This document shows, in pieces, positions 44,215 through 54,288 of a DNA stretch of 64,000 bases (position 1 is its first letter; every line of letters begins with the position of its first letter). A program made the position numbers and the translations under genes. Source of the stretch: UBA5429 sp942493315 (lineage in GTDB: Bacteria > Bacteroidota > Bacteroidia > Bacteroidales > WCHB1-69); the NCBI GenBank assembly GCA_942493315.1, contig OW818690.1:2728001-2792000 (forward strand), written 5' to 3'. A model generated the notes under the pieces. It had not been told where the DNA came from, did not search any database, and saw only the letters and a program-made list of their open reading frames with translations.

Positions 44215-47200
44215 TTAGAGCCATTTAACCAAGTTAAAGTCCATATCATGTGGTAATATAGGATGACTAGGAATTACTCGAATAGCAGTTTTCCATGATC
44301 CTGAAAATGAAGCATTCAAATCTAACAAAAAGTAAGAGATCCCCTTTTCAGTTTTGAGATACGAAATCGGATATTTGGTAAATAATTGATTGGTATTTTC
44401 AGAAGAGTTCACAATCACCAATTCCATTTTAAGATCATCCGGTTTTAGATTTCCGAGTTTCACTTTTACTTCTAAATGAGCGCATTCCCCTACCTGAAAA
44501 ACCTTTTCCCTTTCATTATCAAATTTAATGTTCACCAGCTCTAAATCATCCCAGTTGGAGAGAATTTTATCTTTCCAATAAATGAGCTGATGTAATTTTT
44601 CAAAGTTATTCTCAGACAAAATTTGAGTTCTTGCTTCCAGTTTGTGATAATATTGGGAATAGTAATCCTCCAATTGCCTTTTCATTGTAAAATGGGGCGC
44701 AATCTGAGCAAAATTTTCTTTCATCATGGTAACCCAATCAGAAGGAATTCCTGATGATGTTCTGTTATAAAATGTTGTGGCAATTTGATCTTCAATTACT
44801 GAGTACAAAACAGCGGCATCCAACTCATCCTGGAAGAAGTTATCTTTATAGGTAATCTCCTCTTCCATGGCCCAGCCGGCTCCCGGTTTATAACCTTCTG
44901 CCCACCATCCATCTAAAACACTGAAGTTTAGTACACCATTCATAATCGCTTTTTCTCCACTGGTTCCCGATGCTTCAAGTGGTCGGGTCGGATTATTTAA
45001 CCAGACATCACAACCGGAAATCAGTTTTTTGGCTAAAATCATATCATAATTTTCTAGAAATATAATTTTTCCGATAAATTCGGGTTTTCTGGAAAATTCA
45101 ATAATTTTTTTGATTAAATCCTGCCCCGCTTTATCGTGTGGATGCGCTTTTCCTGCAAAAAGAAATTGGATAGGTCTTTGAGGATTATTGACAATCGTTT
45201 TTAAACGTTCTTCATTTGTAAATAACAAATGTGCTCTTTTATAAGTGGCAAATCTACGGGCAAACCCAATAGTAAGTGTTTCATTATTAATAGATTTCAA
45301 AGTTTTAACGATCAAAGATGGGGATTCGTTCCGCTTTCTCATCTGAATCTCCAACTGTTCTTTTACATGATTTAACATTTCAGTTCTCAATTCCTGTTTT
45401 ATGGTCCAGATCGTTTCCTCTTTTCCGCTATAAATTCCATTCCATTTTTCCGGATAAGTCTGATAATCTATATAATGAGATTGAAATTGTTCGGCATGAA
45501 ACTTTTGCCATTTGGGGTGAGTCCAGGTTGGATAATGTACCCCATTGGTTACATAACCGATATGTAACTCGTTGGCAAAAAACCCGTTATATTGATTTAC
45601 AAACATTTCACGAGATACTCTGCCATGAATTTTACTCACTCCATTCATTTCCTGAGATAACTTTAACGCAAGAATACTCATAGAGAATTTTTCAAACTGG
45701 TTATCCCGATCTTTTCTACCAAATCCCATGAAAGTTTCCCAGGTGATGTTGAGATATGCAATATAATTTACAAAGTAGGTTCTCATCAGATCTTCACTGA
45801 ATGCATCATGACCAGCCGGAACAGGAGTGTGCGTTGTAAAAAGTGTAGATGCCCGTACCATCTCAATAGCTGCTTGTAATGTATGATGATTCGTTTTTAC
45901 CTCTTCCGATAACCTTTCAATCGCTAAAAAGGCTGCATGCCCTTCGTTCATGTGATAAATGACAGGTTTTTCATCTAAAAGTTGCAACATTTTAACACCA
46001 CCAATACCCAACAAAATCTCTTGTTTTAATCTATTTTCAATATCCCCGCCATATAAAGTGTGGGTTATTTGTCTATCCTGCTGATTATTACATTCAAAAT
46101 CAGTATCCAACAAATACAAAGGAATTCTGCCAACATCAACTTTCCAAATTCGGGCATAAAGCGTTCTTCCCGGCATCGGAATTGAAATAAATTTCCAATC
46201 ACCATTCTCCTCTTTAACAGGTGAAATGGGTAATTTTGAGAAACTTTGGGGCGGATAGAGACTGATTTGATCACCCGAATGGCTAATCTGTTGGGTAAAA
46301 TAACCATATCTGTATAGCAACCCTATACCAATCATATTCACATTTGAGTCACTCGCTTCTTTCAGATAATCACCCGCTAACATCCCTAACCCTCCTGAAA
46401 AGATTTTCAGTTCATTACTAATTCCGAACTCCATACTAAAATAGGCCACTTTTTGCTCCATTCTGGTTCTTGGAGCATTCAAATAATTTTGAAAATCCTG
46501 ATATACACGATTCAATTTTTTCAAATAATCAACATTCGAGGCATAAGACTGAATTCTCTCGAATGATAACATTTGAAGCACATGGGTTGGATTTTCATGA
46601 TATTGGTACCACAACTCTTTTCCGGCAATTTCAACAAACAATTCTCTGGCTTCAGGGGACCAGCTCCACCACAAATTATGAGCAATCTCTTCTAATTTAT
46701 TTAAGTCAGCTGTTAAATTTGATTTCACTGAAATATGAACCCAATTGGGCTCATTTTGAGGTAATTTTTCAGTAATAAAGCTTATTCTCGATACTTTATG
46801 TTTAAAAAGATCAAAGCGTAAATCACTCTTTTCTAAAGCAATATGGTAAGCTTCCAAATAATGATTATACAAATGACTCCATAGTGCTTGATTAGAAATC
46901 TCGGTAGCTTTTTGGTTGATTGCCAGCTTCTCTTCCGCTGACAAACTACAAAAATAACCGATAGAGGAAGCTAATTGTTCAACCACTCGTTGATCATTAT
47001 AATCATCTCTTTCTATGACAATAGCACTATTTTGCTTACCAAAATGGGATAATACCCAGGTTCCAAAACCGGCCAATGTTGTTGTGATAGTTGGAATACC
47101 AAAAGCAATACTTTCTAATGGAGTGTAACCCCATGGTTCATAATAGGATGGAAAAACAGAAAGATCAAAACCCATGAGAAAGTCATAATAAGTCATATTA

Positions 47201-48429
47201 AAGACTCCATCATTTCCATCTAAATAAACGGGTACAAAAAGGATTTTTATATTGGACTTTGGATCATTATGTAACCCGTTATTCAAAATATGATTGATCA
47301 CAGGATCATGATTAGGATCAGAAAGCAGATGAGTAGCAAAGTCGTTTAAAACAGGAGTTTGAATCGGTTGCGCCATTTTCTCCAAAAGATCGTGCCTTGC
47401 TCCCATATTTCCGGCAGGAACAGCTATAACGGCAACAATTTGTTTGGTCAGATTTTGTTTTCTGAGTTGAGCTAAAGATTCAATAAAGAGATCGATCCCC
47501 TTATTTTTAAACTCATATCTTCCGCTATTGATTACCAGAAGAGCCTCATGATCAATAGGTTGTTGTAATAGCGTTTCAGCAACTTTTATTATTTGTTTTC
47601 TTGCTTTGGCTCTTTTTTCCAGAAAAATAGCCTCTTCAGGAACTATTTTATTTTCAAAACCATTGATGGTCACAACATCCACTGATTTTTTAAAGAACGA
47701 TTCACATTCCACATTCGTAATTTCGCTTACAGTAGTAAATGAATCAGCATGTACAGCAGACAACATTTCCAATGAAAATTTGGATTGAATACCAAAATTA
47801 GTTGCTAATTCCTGTGGATTATATTCTTTAATTTTATTATAAAGTGGCAAACCGTTCCCTGCAATAGATCTTCCCAAAGCTGTTGCATGAGTAGTAAAAA
47901 CTGTAGCAATTTGAGGCACATTTTCCTTTAAATGTAGAATACCGGTACCGGTCATCCATTCATGAAAATGGGCTACAATATGGTCATTAGAATGGCAATA
48001 ATAGTTATAAAAACTTTCAATCACTCTACCGGCAGTATATCCAAAAAGGGCAGGCTCAACATAATCCCACTGACCTGAAATAGAATCTAACTTATACGAA
48101 AGCCAGAATTGAGTAAAAATTTCATCTTTTTTGGCAAAGAATGGGGTAAAATCAACTAAAAACACGATTGGAGAGCCTTTGATCTGCCATCTTCCGATTC
48201 TTACTTTTAATCCTTCCGTTTCCGCAATATCTTTCCATTTTTTGTATAAGGTAAAATCTTCCACAAATTCTACATTCTGTTCCTTAGGTAAATCAGGTCC
48301 TATACAAATATATTTTTCAGGAAAATGTTCGGTTGCAGTAACCGCTTTCGTAGATAAAACGGTATAAATTCCGCCCACTTTATTACACACTTCCCAACTG
48401 GTTTCGAATACATAATCAGCTCTCTTCAT
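44215..48429 (-). CDS. Fused glycogen synthase-like glycosyltransferase and alpha-glucan phosphorylase
   Basis: A 1404-residue two-domain enzyme. Residues 1-about 560 are a glycogen-synthase-type GT-B domain (ETSWEVCNKVGGIYTVLSTKA at the N-terminus; FPSYYEPWGYTPLESIAFG with the E-x7-E region). Residues from about 580 to 1400 are an alpha-glucan phosphorylase of the short GT35 group (NLWWSWSPEARELF; HMNEGHAAFLAIERL; GFARRFATYKRAHLL; EASGTSGEKAIMNGVLNFSVLDGWW with the PLP Lys). Both catalytic regions look intact. A single polypeptide for synthesis and breakdown of storage glucan is typical of Bacteroidota. Monocistronic, with a -7 box at 48459. Confidence 0.92.
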   Translation of the reverse strand: MKRADYVFETSWEVCNKVGGIYTVLSTKAVTATEHFPEKYICIGPDLPKEQNVEFVEDFTLYKKWKDIAETEGLKVRIGRWQIKGSPIVFLVDFTPFFAKKDEIFTQFWLSYKLDSISGQWDYVEPALFGYTAGRVIESFYNYYCHSNDHIVAHFHEWMTGTGILHLKENVPQIATVFTTHATALGRSIAGNGLPLYNKIKEYNPQELATNFGIQSKFSLEMLSAVHADSFTTVSEITNVECESFFKKSVDVVTINGFENKIVPEEAIFLEKRAKARKQIIKVAETLLQQPIDHEALLVINSGRYEFKNKGIDLFIESLAQLRKQNLTKQIVAVIAVPAGNMGARHDLLEKMAQPIQTPVLNDFATHLLSDPNHDPVINHILNNGLHNDPKSNIKILFVPVYLDGNDGVFNMTYYDFLMGFDLSVFPSYYEPWGYTPLESIAFGIPTITTTLAGFGTWVLSHFGKQNSAIVIERDDYNDQRVVEQLASSIGYFCSLSAEEKLAINQKATEISNQALWSHLYNHYLEAYHIALEKSDLRFDLFKHKVSRISFITEKLPQNEPNWVHISVKSNLTADLNKLEEIAHNLWWSWSPEARELFVEIAGKELWYQYHENPTHVLQMLSFERIQSYASNVDYLKKLNRVYQDFQNYLNAPRTRMEQKVAYFSMEFGISNELKIFSGGLGMLAGDYLKEASDSNVNMIGIGLLYRYGYFTQQISHSGDQISLYPPQSFSKLPISPVKEENGDWKFISIPMPGRTLYARIWKVDVGRIPLYLLDTDFECNNQQDRQITHTLYGGDIENRLKQEILLGIGGVKMLQLLDEKPVIYHMNEGHAAFLAIERLSEEVKTNHHTLQAAIEMVRASTLFTTHTPVPAGHDAFSEDLMRTYFVNYIAYLNITWETFMGFGRKDRDNQFEKFSMSILALKLSQEMNGVSKIHGRVSREMFVNQYNGFFANELHIGYVTNGVHYPTWTHPKWQKFHAEQFQSHYIDYQTYPEKWNGIYSGKEETIWTIKQELRTEMLNHVKEQLEIQMRKRNESPSLIVKTLKSINNETLTIGFARRFATYKRAHLLFTNEERLKTIVNNPQRPIQFLFAGKAHPHDKAGQDLIKKIIEFSRKPEFIGKIIFLENYDMILAKKLISGCDVWLNNPTRPLEASGTSGEKAIMNGVLNFSVLDGWWAEGYKPGAGWAMEEEITYKDNFFQDELDAAVLYSVIEDQIATTFYNRTSSGIPSDWVTMMKENFAQIAPHFTMKRQLEDYYSQYYHKLEARTQILSENNFEKLHQLIYWKDKILSNWDDLELVNIKFDNEREKVFQVGECAHLEVKVKLGNLKPDDLKMELVIVNSSENTNQLFTKYPISYLKTEKGISYFLLDLNASFSGSWKTAIRVIPSHPILPHDMDFNLVKWL

Positions 48430-48458
48430 TGAACAACAATTTTTTAGTAAAAAGATTG

Positions 48459-48466
48459 CAAAGATA
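48459..48466 (-). promoter_or_regulatory. -7 box of the glycogen synthase/phosphorylase gene
   Basis: CAAAGATA on the plus strand is TATCTTTG on the coding strand, 30 nt before the ATG. Confidence 0.5.
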
Positions 48467-48472
48467 CGAAAT

Positions 48473-48590
48473 AATGTGCTAATGTGCTAATGTGCTAATG
48501 TGCTAATGTGTTAATGTGCTAATGTGCTAATGTGCTAATGTGACAATGTGATAATGTAATAATTTGCTAATTTTCTCAATGTGCTCTTTA
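48473..48590. repeat. GCTAATGT octamer array
   Basis: About nine GCTAATGT units (with GTTAATGT and GACAATGT variants) are followed by degenerate units to about 48590. It lies directly upstream of the promoter of the fused glycosyltransferase gene. Confidence 0.85.
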
Positions 48591-48649
48591 GCTTGCTAAT
48601 GTAAAAATTAATAAGAGGATACATTATATTGTATTTCTTTATGTAAATT

Positions 48650-49279
48650 TTAAAAATTAACACCAACTTTAAAAATTCCTTGTGCTCCATATCCAATCTC
48701 CATATTCAAAATCTTTGATTTCGCAAAATTTAATCCAAGGAGGCATATTTGTATGTCTGGAAAAATGTAATTTGTACCTTCAGTAAATGAAAAACGATCA
48801 CTTATACTCAATTCATTAGTATAGTTTATCCCAATTCCAATTGAGGAATAAACGGAAAAATTACTTTTATTTATATATGTAAACTTGTTTGAAATGAAAA
48901 GAGAATATACATGAATGTTGACCCCGTATTCAGTTGATAAAAGATCTTCTATTTTTTTCAAAGAGTAAACACCACATACACCTAAACTATATTTAGAGTT
49001 AAAATTATAGAAATACCTAATATTAAAGGAGAATGGAATTGAATAGGAATCATTTTCTGGTTTATTAACAAAACCAAAAAAGAAACCTGAAAAATAAAAA
49101 TCTTCAAAAACTAAATTATATGGATTTAGTGGAATTGGAAAGACTCCCACTGAAACATTAAACTCATGTTTCTTCATTTTTAGTAGTTGTGATGATTGGT
49201 TTTCCTGTGCGAAAGCAGAAATTATCGTACAAAATAGCAAGACAATCAAAATTATTTTTTTTAAATGATACGATTTCAT
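48650..49279 (-). CDS. Exported, probably outer-membrane beta-barrel protein, unknown
   Basis: A 209-residue protein. Start set at the ATG at 49279 because it gives a proper signal peptide (MKSYHLKKIILIVLLFCTII then SAFAQ); longer frames to 49405 would bury it. The mature part consists of alternating hydrophobic strands (KYSLGVCGVYSLKK, FSVYSSIGIGINY, LNMEIGYGAQGIFKVGVNF) and ends with an aromatic residue, as in small outer-membrane barrels. No family recognised. The upstream gap (49406-49575) contains a degenerate repeat-like stretch with TCTCTGTGATTTAAGACC and no gene. Confidence 0.65.
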   Translation of the reverse strand: MKSYHLKKIILIVLLFCTIISAFAQENQSSQLLKMKKHEFNVSVGVFPIPLNPYNLVFEDFYFSGFFFGFVNKPENDSYSIPFSFNIRYFYNFNSKYSLGVCGVYSLKKIEDLLSTEYGVNIHVYSLFISNKFTYINKSNFSVYSSIGIGINYTNELSISDRFSFTEGTNYIFPDIQICLLGLNFAKSKILNMEIGYGAQGIFKVGVNF

Positions 49280-49575
49280 AATGCTTCGGTTTAAATTAAA
49301 ATAATTTGATTCAATTTTATGAATCAAAAATAAGAAAAAAAATAATAGCTTATTAAAATAGTCATAATTTTTAACATTTTCAACACTTTTTCCAAACGAA
49401 CGCATGATTTTATGTCAAAAATGTTGAGATTTTTTTAATTTTTTTCACGCTGAGAACGCTTTATTCGCAGAGGTTTTTCTTGGTGATCTCTGTGATTTAA
49501 GACCTTAGTGTTCTTTGCGGTAAAATATAAAAGTTTAAAAAAAAATATTTATAAAAAAATAGAATTAATCGCTAA

Positions 49576-50715
49576 CTATTTCAAAAATAGCATTTTATAA
49601 ATTAAGGAGAATGATTTTCCAATCTTCTCCTTGGAGAAATTATCAACAGCATAAGATCTGATATCCGAACTTGAATATTGTGAATGGGAATCTAACATCT
49701 CTAAAATGGCGTATTTTAAACTATTTTCATTCTGTTTGGTTACCAAAATACCCCTTTCCTTATTCACAATTTCCGGGATTCCACCAACAGTGGTTCCAAC
49801 AATCGGTTTGCCACACGAAAATGCTTCCAGAATAACACATGGTTGGTTTTCAAAATTGGAAAAAAGGACTAAAAAATCACTTTTTTTCAGGTGATGCGCC
49901 ACTTGTGATTCACTCATACTTCCTAGAAAATGGATAAATTGATCCAATTGATGTTGCTTCACATACTCGATGATCTCCGGCTTTTCAAATTCACTAATCA
50001 CATCCAGTACAAAGTCTTGTCGCTCCTCTTTGATCTCTTCAATAACCCTGACAATGCCCATAAAATTTTTAGCTTCTTCATCCAAAGTTGAAATATGAAT
50101 CAAGTGTTTTTTTGTTTTATGATGGTTCTCCGGTACAAAAAGATCGGTGTTGCATACATTGGAGATCACAAAACCATGTTTGACCGGATAGATCTCTTTA
50201 ATGGCATTCATGAGATGGTTGGAAACAGTTGTTAACCCATCAATCTGGCCATAAATGTTACTTATTTTATTTTTTAATCGTTTTGAAAGTTTTGACCAAT
50301 TTTCGGGATGATAAACACTCCAATGTTCTGATAAAAGTAGTGGAATATTCCATTTTTTCTTGAATGAACAAGCAAATCCTCCCATGGGCAAAGCTACATG
50401 CAAATGGATCAATGCCGGTATTCCATAATTTTTTTCAATATAATGTGCCCCTTTTTGGTAATAAAAGTGGGTTAAAAATTTTGATTTATATTTATTTACT
50501 ATCCCCTTTTTGTAATGAATGTAATAGGTGATCAATCGGTTATTAGGTGAAAGAAGTTCATCTTTCATGGGTTTGTTTTTTACTTCTGTTTTCTCAATTC
50601 TAAGGGTAATAGACGGGAAAAAAGAAGCTATCGAATCAATATGTTTTTCAATAAAATTGCCGGTATAGGGTTTATTCATTTCCGGAAACCAGGAAGGAAT
50701 ATGGAGGATATACAT
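49576..50715 (-). CDS. GT4-family glycosyltransferase
   Basis: A 379-residue GT-B enzyme. Early HIPSWFPEMNKPYTGNFIEKH is typical of GT4 enzymes that act in surface-polysaccharide synthesis. The C-terminal donor site has FLGSMSESQVAHHLKKSDF and SNFENQPCVILEAFSCGKP with the E-x7-E motif, then VGTTVGGIPEIV. It starts 3 nt after a flippase gene, so the two likely build or export a surface glycan. Sugar donor and acceptor are not predictable. Confidence 0.9.
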   Translation of the reverse strand: MYILHIPSWFPEMNKPYTGNFIEKHIDSIASFFPSITLRIEKTEVKNKPMKDELLSPNNRLITYYIHYKKGIVNKYKSKFLTHFYYQKGAHYIEKNYGIPALIHLHVALPMGGFACSFKKKWNIPLLLSEHWSVYHPENWSKLSKRLKNKISNIYGQIDGLTTVSNHLMNAIKEIYPVKHGFVISNVCNTDLFVPENHHKTKKHLIHISTLDEEAKNFMGIVRVIEEIKEERQDFVLDVISEFEKPEIIEYVKQHQLDQFIHFLGSMSESQVAHHLKKSDFLVLFSNFENQPCVILEAFSCGKPIVGTTVGGIPEIVNKERGILVTKQNENSLKYAILEMLDSHSQYSSSDIRSYAVDNFSKEKIGKSFSLIYKMLFLK

Positions 50716-50718
50716 AGA

Positions 50719-52062
50719 TCAATATTTAATTTTTTTTGAAAAAAGTTTCACCATTTCCGTTTTAAAAAGGGATATTTCAACATCCGTAATGACAAAATCT
50801 GAAAAATGGAGTTTCTGTTCTTTATGAAAAAAGAGTAAACTAATTATCAAACTGATGAAATAGGAACCACTGGTTATAAAACCAGCAATCAGAATCCCAT
50901 TCAGATAACCGCTTTTGGCTGCTAATGGAATTAAAAAATACCCCCCAACAGCAGTTAAAAGGAGTCCGATTAATGAGGACAACCCATTTTTCCAATAGTG
51001 TCCTTTTGCTGCAAAATGGTGAGAAATGATGGTTAAGCATGATAAAAAGAAGATTCCGGGAGACAAAGCGTAGATGATCGCTTTGGTATCTATGAAGTCA
51101 GAGCCAAAAATTAAGGTATAAAAAGAGGATGGGAGTAACAATAACAAGATGAGAACGATGAGTGTAAAAAGGGCCGAAATTTTAGCAAACATTAAGGTTA
51201 GTTTTCGGGCATATTCAGGATCTTTATTGTTGGACAACCGGGCATATTGTACTAAACACAAGCTTTTCGGAAAAACCCATACAGCTTCAGAAATTTTAGT
51301 ACCTAAATCATAAATCCCAAGTGGTTTTCTCCCAATAAACCATTCAATCAGAAAATAACTTAATCTGTAATTTAACAATTGTGCTAAATTGGCAATCTGA
51401 ACCCAAAAACCAAGCGTAACCATCTCTTTTAACTGGCTCCAAATCCCTTTTTGTTCAATGGTTATCGAACTATTCTGAAAATGGAAATCTCCTTTTTGGT
51501 AAAATTTCCAGATCACCATACCTGAGACTATAAAAGTTAGTAAATAGGACAAAAGATACGCATAAAAGTAAGAGTCAATGTTGGGTTTCTGATGATCTAT
51601 TTTTTCAAAAAGTATCAAGGAAATTAAAATCAAAATTATGGCAACAGATTGAAAAATCTGAAAAAAGTTAAAGGTTTTAATTTTTTCAATCGCTTGAAAA
51701 AGAGTTAATTGTATTGAATTTAAAGAGAAAACAATGGAAATTATCAATAATAGAAAAACATAATTTTTAGGAACCATCGCTAATGATTTCAATACAAATA
51801 GACCTCCAATATTTCCAATAAATGCCCAAAGTACAGTTAAAATGATCAGATGGGAAAAAGTTCTGCGTGGAATTAAATAAACTAGTGTAGTTCCTCCAAT
51901 AAAGGAAGTGATCAGTTGTAAAATGGTAACATTCAGGATCATTAATCCAATCGTTCCAACCCCTTCTGCTCCAAAACTATTGGCATTAATCACTACAATG
52001 ATCAACATAATCAACATAGTAAACACTCTGGAGAAAAAAGTAGATAAAATATTTCCAAACAT
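50719..52062 (-). CDS. Polysaccharide biosynthesis flippase (Wzx-like, MOP superfamily)
   Basis: A 447-residue integral membrane protein with about 12-14 helices. N-terminal MFGNILSTFFSRVFTMLIML and the block ANSFGAEGVGTIGLMILNVT fit oligosaccharide flippases. The ATG at 52062 is preferred over the TTG at 52068. It would move lipid-linked oligosaccharide across the inner membrane; the GT4 gene follows by 3 nt. Divergent to the MATE gene (141 nt between starts). Confidence 0.85.
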   Translation of the reverse strand: MFGNILSTFFSRVFTMLIMLIIVVINANSFGAEGVGTIGLMILNVTILQLITSFIGGTTLVYLIPRRTFSHLIILTVLWAFIGNIGGLFVLKSLAMVPKNYVFLLLIISIVFSLNSIQLTLFQAIEKIKTFNFFQIFQSVAIILILISLILFEKIDHQKPNIDSYFYAYLLSYLLTFIVSGMVIWKFYQKGDFHFQNSSITIEQKGIWSQLKEMVTLGFWVQIANLAQLLNYRLSYFLIEWFIGRKPLGIYDLGTKISEAVWVFPKSLCLVQYARLSNNKDPEYARKLTLMFAKISALFTLIVLILLLLLPSSFYTLIFGSDFIDTKAIIYALSPGIFFLSCLTIISHHFAAKGHYWKNGLSSLIGLLLTAVGGYFLIPLAAKSGYLNGILIAGFITSGSYFISLIISLLFFHKEQKLHFSDFVITDVEISLFKTEMVKLFSKKIKY

Positions 52063-52169
52063 AATCAAACCATTTAGAGTGGCAAAAATAACGAAAATAA
52101 ATTTGTGTTATTATGTTAAAATGGAGACTAAATTCTAAGATGTTAGAAAAAACATATCGAAAAAATGAG

Positions 52170-52177
52170 TACTTTTG
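52170..52177 (+). promoter_or_regulatory. -7 box of the MATE gene, deciding its start
   Basis: TACTTTTG matches TAnnTTTG. The open frame extends upstream to 52113, but transcription from this box would begin near 52184, so the first usable ATG is 52203. Confidence 0.55.
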
Positions 52178-52202
52178 CCCCTTTTTATTTTTAGAAAACA
52201 AA

Positions 52203-53543
52203 ATGACAAAATTAGGGGAACTTCCTATCAAAAAACTATTCTGGAATTACGCCATTCCGGCTATTATTGCTACAACTTCCACCTCTTTGTACAATGTCAT
52301 TGATCGAATTTTTATCGGACATGGTGTGGGTCCTTATGCGATTTCCGGATTAGCCATCACCTTACCTTTGATGAATATTGCAGTTGCATTGAGTACTTTA
52401 ATTGGTACCGGAGCCTCTTCCATTATTTCGATCAGATTGGGTGAAAAAAGAAACGATTTAGCCAATAAAACCTTAGGAAATGCTACGATATTGTTTATTA
52501 TTGTAGGATTTATATTCACATCACTATCATTAATTTTTATTGATCCCATTTTGAGGGCATTTGGTGCCAGTGATTTAACATTACCTTTTGCCAAAGACTT
52601 CATGCAAATCATTTTGTTGGGAAATATCTTCACGAATCTGTTTTACGGGTTTTACAACATGTTAAGATCAGCCGGATATCCTACGAGAGCTATGAAAGGG
52701 ATGATTTTTTCTGTTCTATTGAATTTAGCATTAGCTCCACTTTTCATTTTTGTATTCAAGTGGGGAATCAAAGGGGCAGCGTATGCCACTCTGATTGCTC
52801 AAATTGCAGGTTTTTTGATTTTCTTCTCCCACCTAATCACCAAAAATCATGTGATCCATTTTACGAAAGCAGGGTTTATTCTATCTAAAGAGATCATATC
52901 CAAAATATTCTCGATTGGCCTCTCCCCTTTTATCGTGCATACTTGTGCATTTTTAGTGGTTACTGTAGTCAATTTGCAACTTAAAAAATATGGCGGAGAT
53001 TTTGCTATTGGTGCAGCGGGCATTATCAATAGCATTGCCGGCTTGATCATCATGATCATTTTTGGATTTGCTCAGGGGATGCAGCCTATTGTTGGTTATA
53101 ACTACGGAGCCAAGTTATACGAGCGAATGTGGGAAGCGTATAGAATCACGGTTCTTTTTGCCACCATCACTTCTATTGTGTCCTGGATTGCTGCATTGAC
53201 TTTTCCACATGCCATTGCCGCTGTTTTCACTAATGATCCTGAAATGATCGAAAAAACCGCACATGGTATCAAACTATATTTTATTGCTTATCCTGTGATC
53301 GGATTTCAACTGATCACTTCCCATTTCTTTTTATCCATCGGAAAATCAAAAATTTCCATTTTATTATCCTTATTCAGACAAGTGATTATCCTTTTACCCA
53401 TATTATTTATTTTTCCACCGATTTGGAAATTGGATGGTATTTGGTTAAGTGAACCGGTTTCTTCTGTCATAGCAATGGGATTATCTGTGTATATCATGTA
53501 TCAATGGTATAAGAAACAAACATGGAAAACAGTCAGATTCTGA
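52203..53543 (+). CDS. MATE family multidrug/metabolite exporter
   Basis: A 446-residue transporter with 12 helices in two homologous halves. MATE hallmarks: LPIKKLFWNYAIPAIIATTS, FIGHGVGPYAISGLAITLP, and in the second half IIMIIFGFAQGMQPIVGYNYGAKLYERM. Uses a Na+ or H+ gradient to export cations or drugs. The start is the ATG at 52203, downstream of the -7 box. It is followed after 37 nt by the hemerythrin gene; no clear functional link is known. Confidence 0.92.
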   Translation: MTKLGELPIKKLFWNYAIPAIIATTSTSLYNVIDRIFIGHGVGPYAISGLAITLPLMNIAVALSTLIGTGASSIISIRLGEKRNDLANKTLGNATILFIIVGFIFTSLSLIFIDPILRAFGASDLTLPFAKDFMQIILLGNIFTNLFYGFYNMLRSAGYPTRAMKGMIFSVLLNLALAPLFIFVFKWGIKGAAYATLIAQIAGFLIFFSHLITKNHVIHFTKAGFILSKEIISKIFSIGLSPFIVHTCAFLVVTVVNLQLKKYGGDFAIGAAGIINSIAGLIIMIIFGFAQGMQPIVGYNYGAKLYERMWEAYRITVLFATITSIVSWIAALTFPHAIAAVFTNDPEMIEKTAHGIKLYFIAYPVIGFQLITSHFFLSIGKSKISILLSLFRQVIILLPILFIFPPIWKLDGIWLSEPVSSVIAMGLSVYIMYQWYKKQTWKTVRF

Positions 53544-53580
53544 TTTTTTTTACTAATTTTGTACTTTAATTTATAATGCT

Positions 53581-54288
53581 ATGTATTTACATTCAAAAAT
53601 ATTTATAACCCCTGATACCATTATTGCAGCCATTATTAAAGAGAATCCATTAATCATGTTAGTTGTGGAAAACTTTGGAATTTGGGATTTTCCTAAGGGA
53701 GTCACTGTTTCAAAACTTTGTTCTCAAAATGGTATTAATGAATCCCTTTTTATTCAGATTTGCAATCTTCACAATGGCTACTTTCTTGATTACTCCATTG
53801 AATACTCCAAAGAGGATCTTCCTGAAATTATCAAATATCTCCAAAAAAGTCATCAATACTATACCGGTGAAAAATATCCGATTATCCTATCAGAGATAAA
53901 AAAACTTTATAAGGAAACCCGGTTGGATATCTTAAAAATTATTGAAAAGTACTTTGAAGAGTACTTCAAAGAGGTTCATGATCACATGGATTATGAAGAT
54001 AAGATCGCTTTTCCCTATTTTAATACGTTGATCAATGCACAACAAACAGAAAGCACTTATTCATCGGAAACCTACAGGGAACACCATTCTGATATTGAAT
54101 CTAAACTGGATGCTTTGAAAGAATTGTTTATTGAACATATTCATTTTCAACAACCTAACCCATTAAGAAGAAAGATTTTAAATAATTTAAACGAATTAGA
54201 ATTTGAATTGAATATACACTCCCATATTGAAGATATGATTTTAATACCGCTGGTAAATAAAATTGAAAAAGGGGGAATTCATGGATAA
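53581..54288 (+). CDS. Hemerythrin-domain protein (RIC/ScdA-like)
   Basis: A 235-residue cytosolic protein. Residues about 10-70 resemble the N-terminal domain of RIC/ScdA iron-cluster repair proteins (TPDTIIAAIIKENP...FGIWDFPKG), but without the usual Cys. Residues 85-230 are a four-helix hemerythrin domain with candidate di-iron ligands in KSHQYYTGEKYP, KEVHDHMDYEDKIAFPY (HxxxE), YREHHSDIESKL and NIHSHIEDMILIP (HxxxE/D). Such domains bind O2 or NO at a di-iron centre. The downstream regulator gene overlaps by 8 nt (ATGGATAA), suggesting a functional pair. Confidence 0.85.
   Translation: MYLHSKIFITPDTIIAAIIKENPLIMLVVENFGIWDFPKGVTVSKLCSQNGINESLFIQICNLHNGYFLDYSIEYSKEDLPEIIKYLQKSHQYYTGEKYPIILSEIKKLYKETRLDILKIIEKYFEEYFKEVHDHMDYEDKIAFPYFNTLINAQQTESTYSSETYREHHSDIESKLDALKELFIEHIHFQQPNPLRRKILNNLNELEFELNIHSHIEDMILIPLVNKIEKGGIHG

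Noticed and set aside
49440..49540. Possible gene or RNA in the gap before the glycosyltransferase
   Set aside because: The stretch with TCTCTGTGATTTAAGACC resembles decayed intergenic repeats common in environmental genomes; no frame or stable fold was seen.
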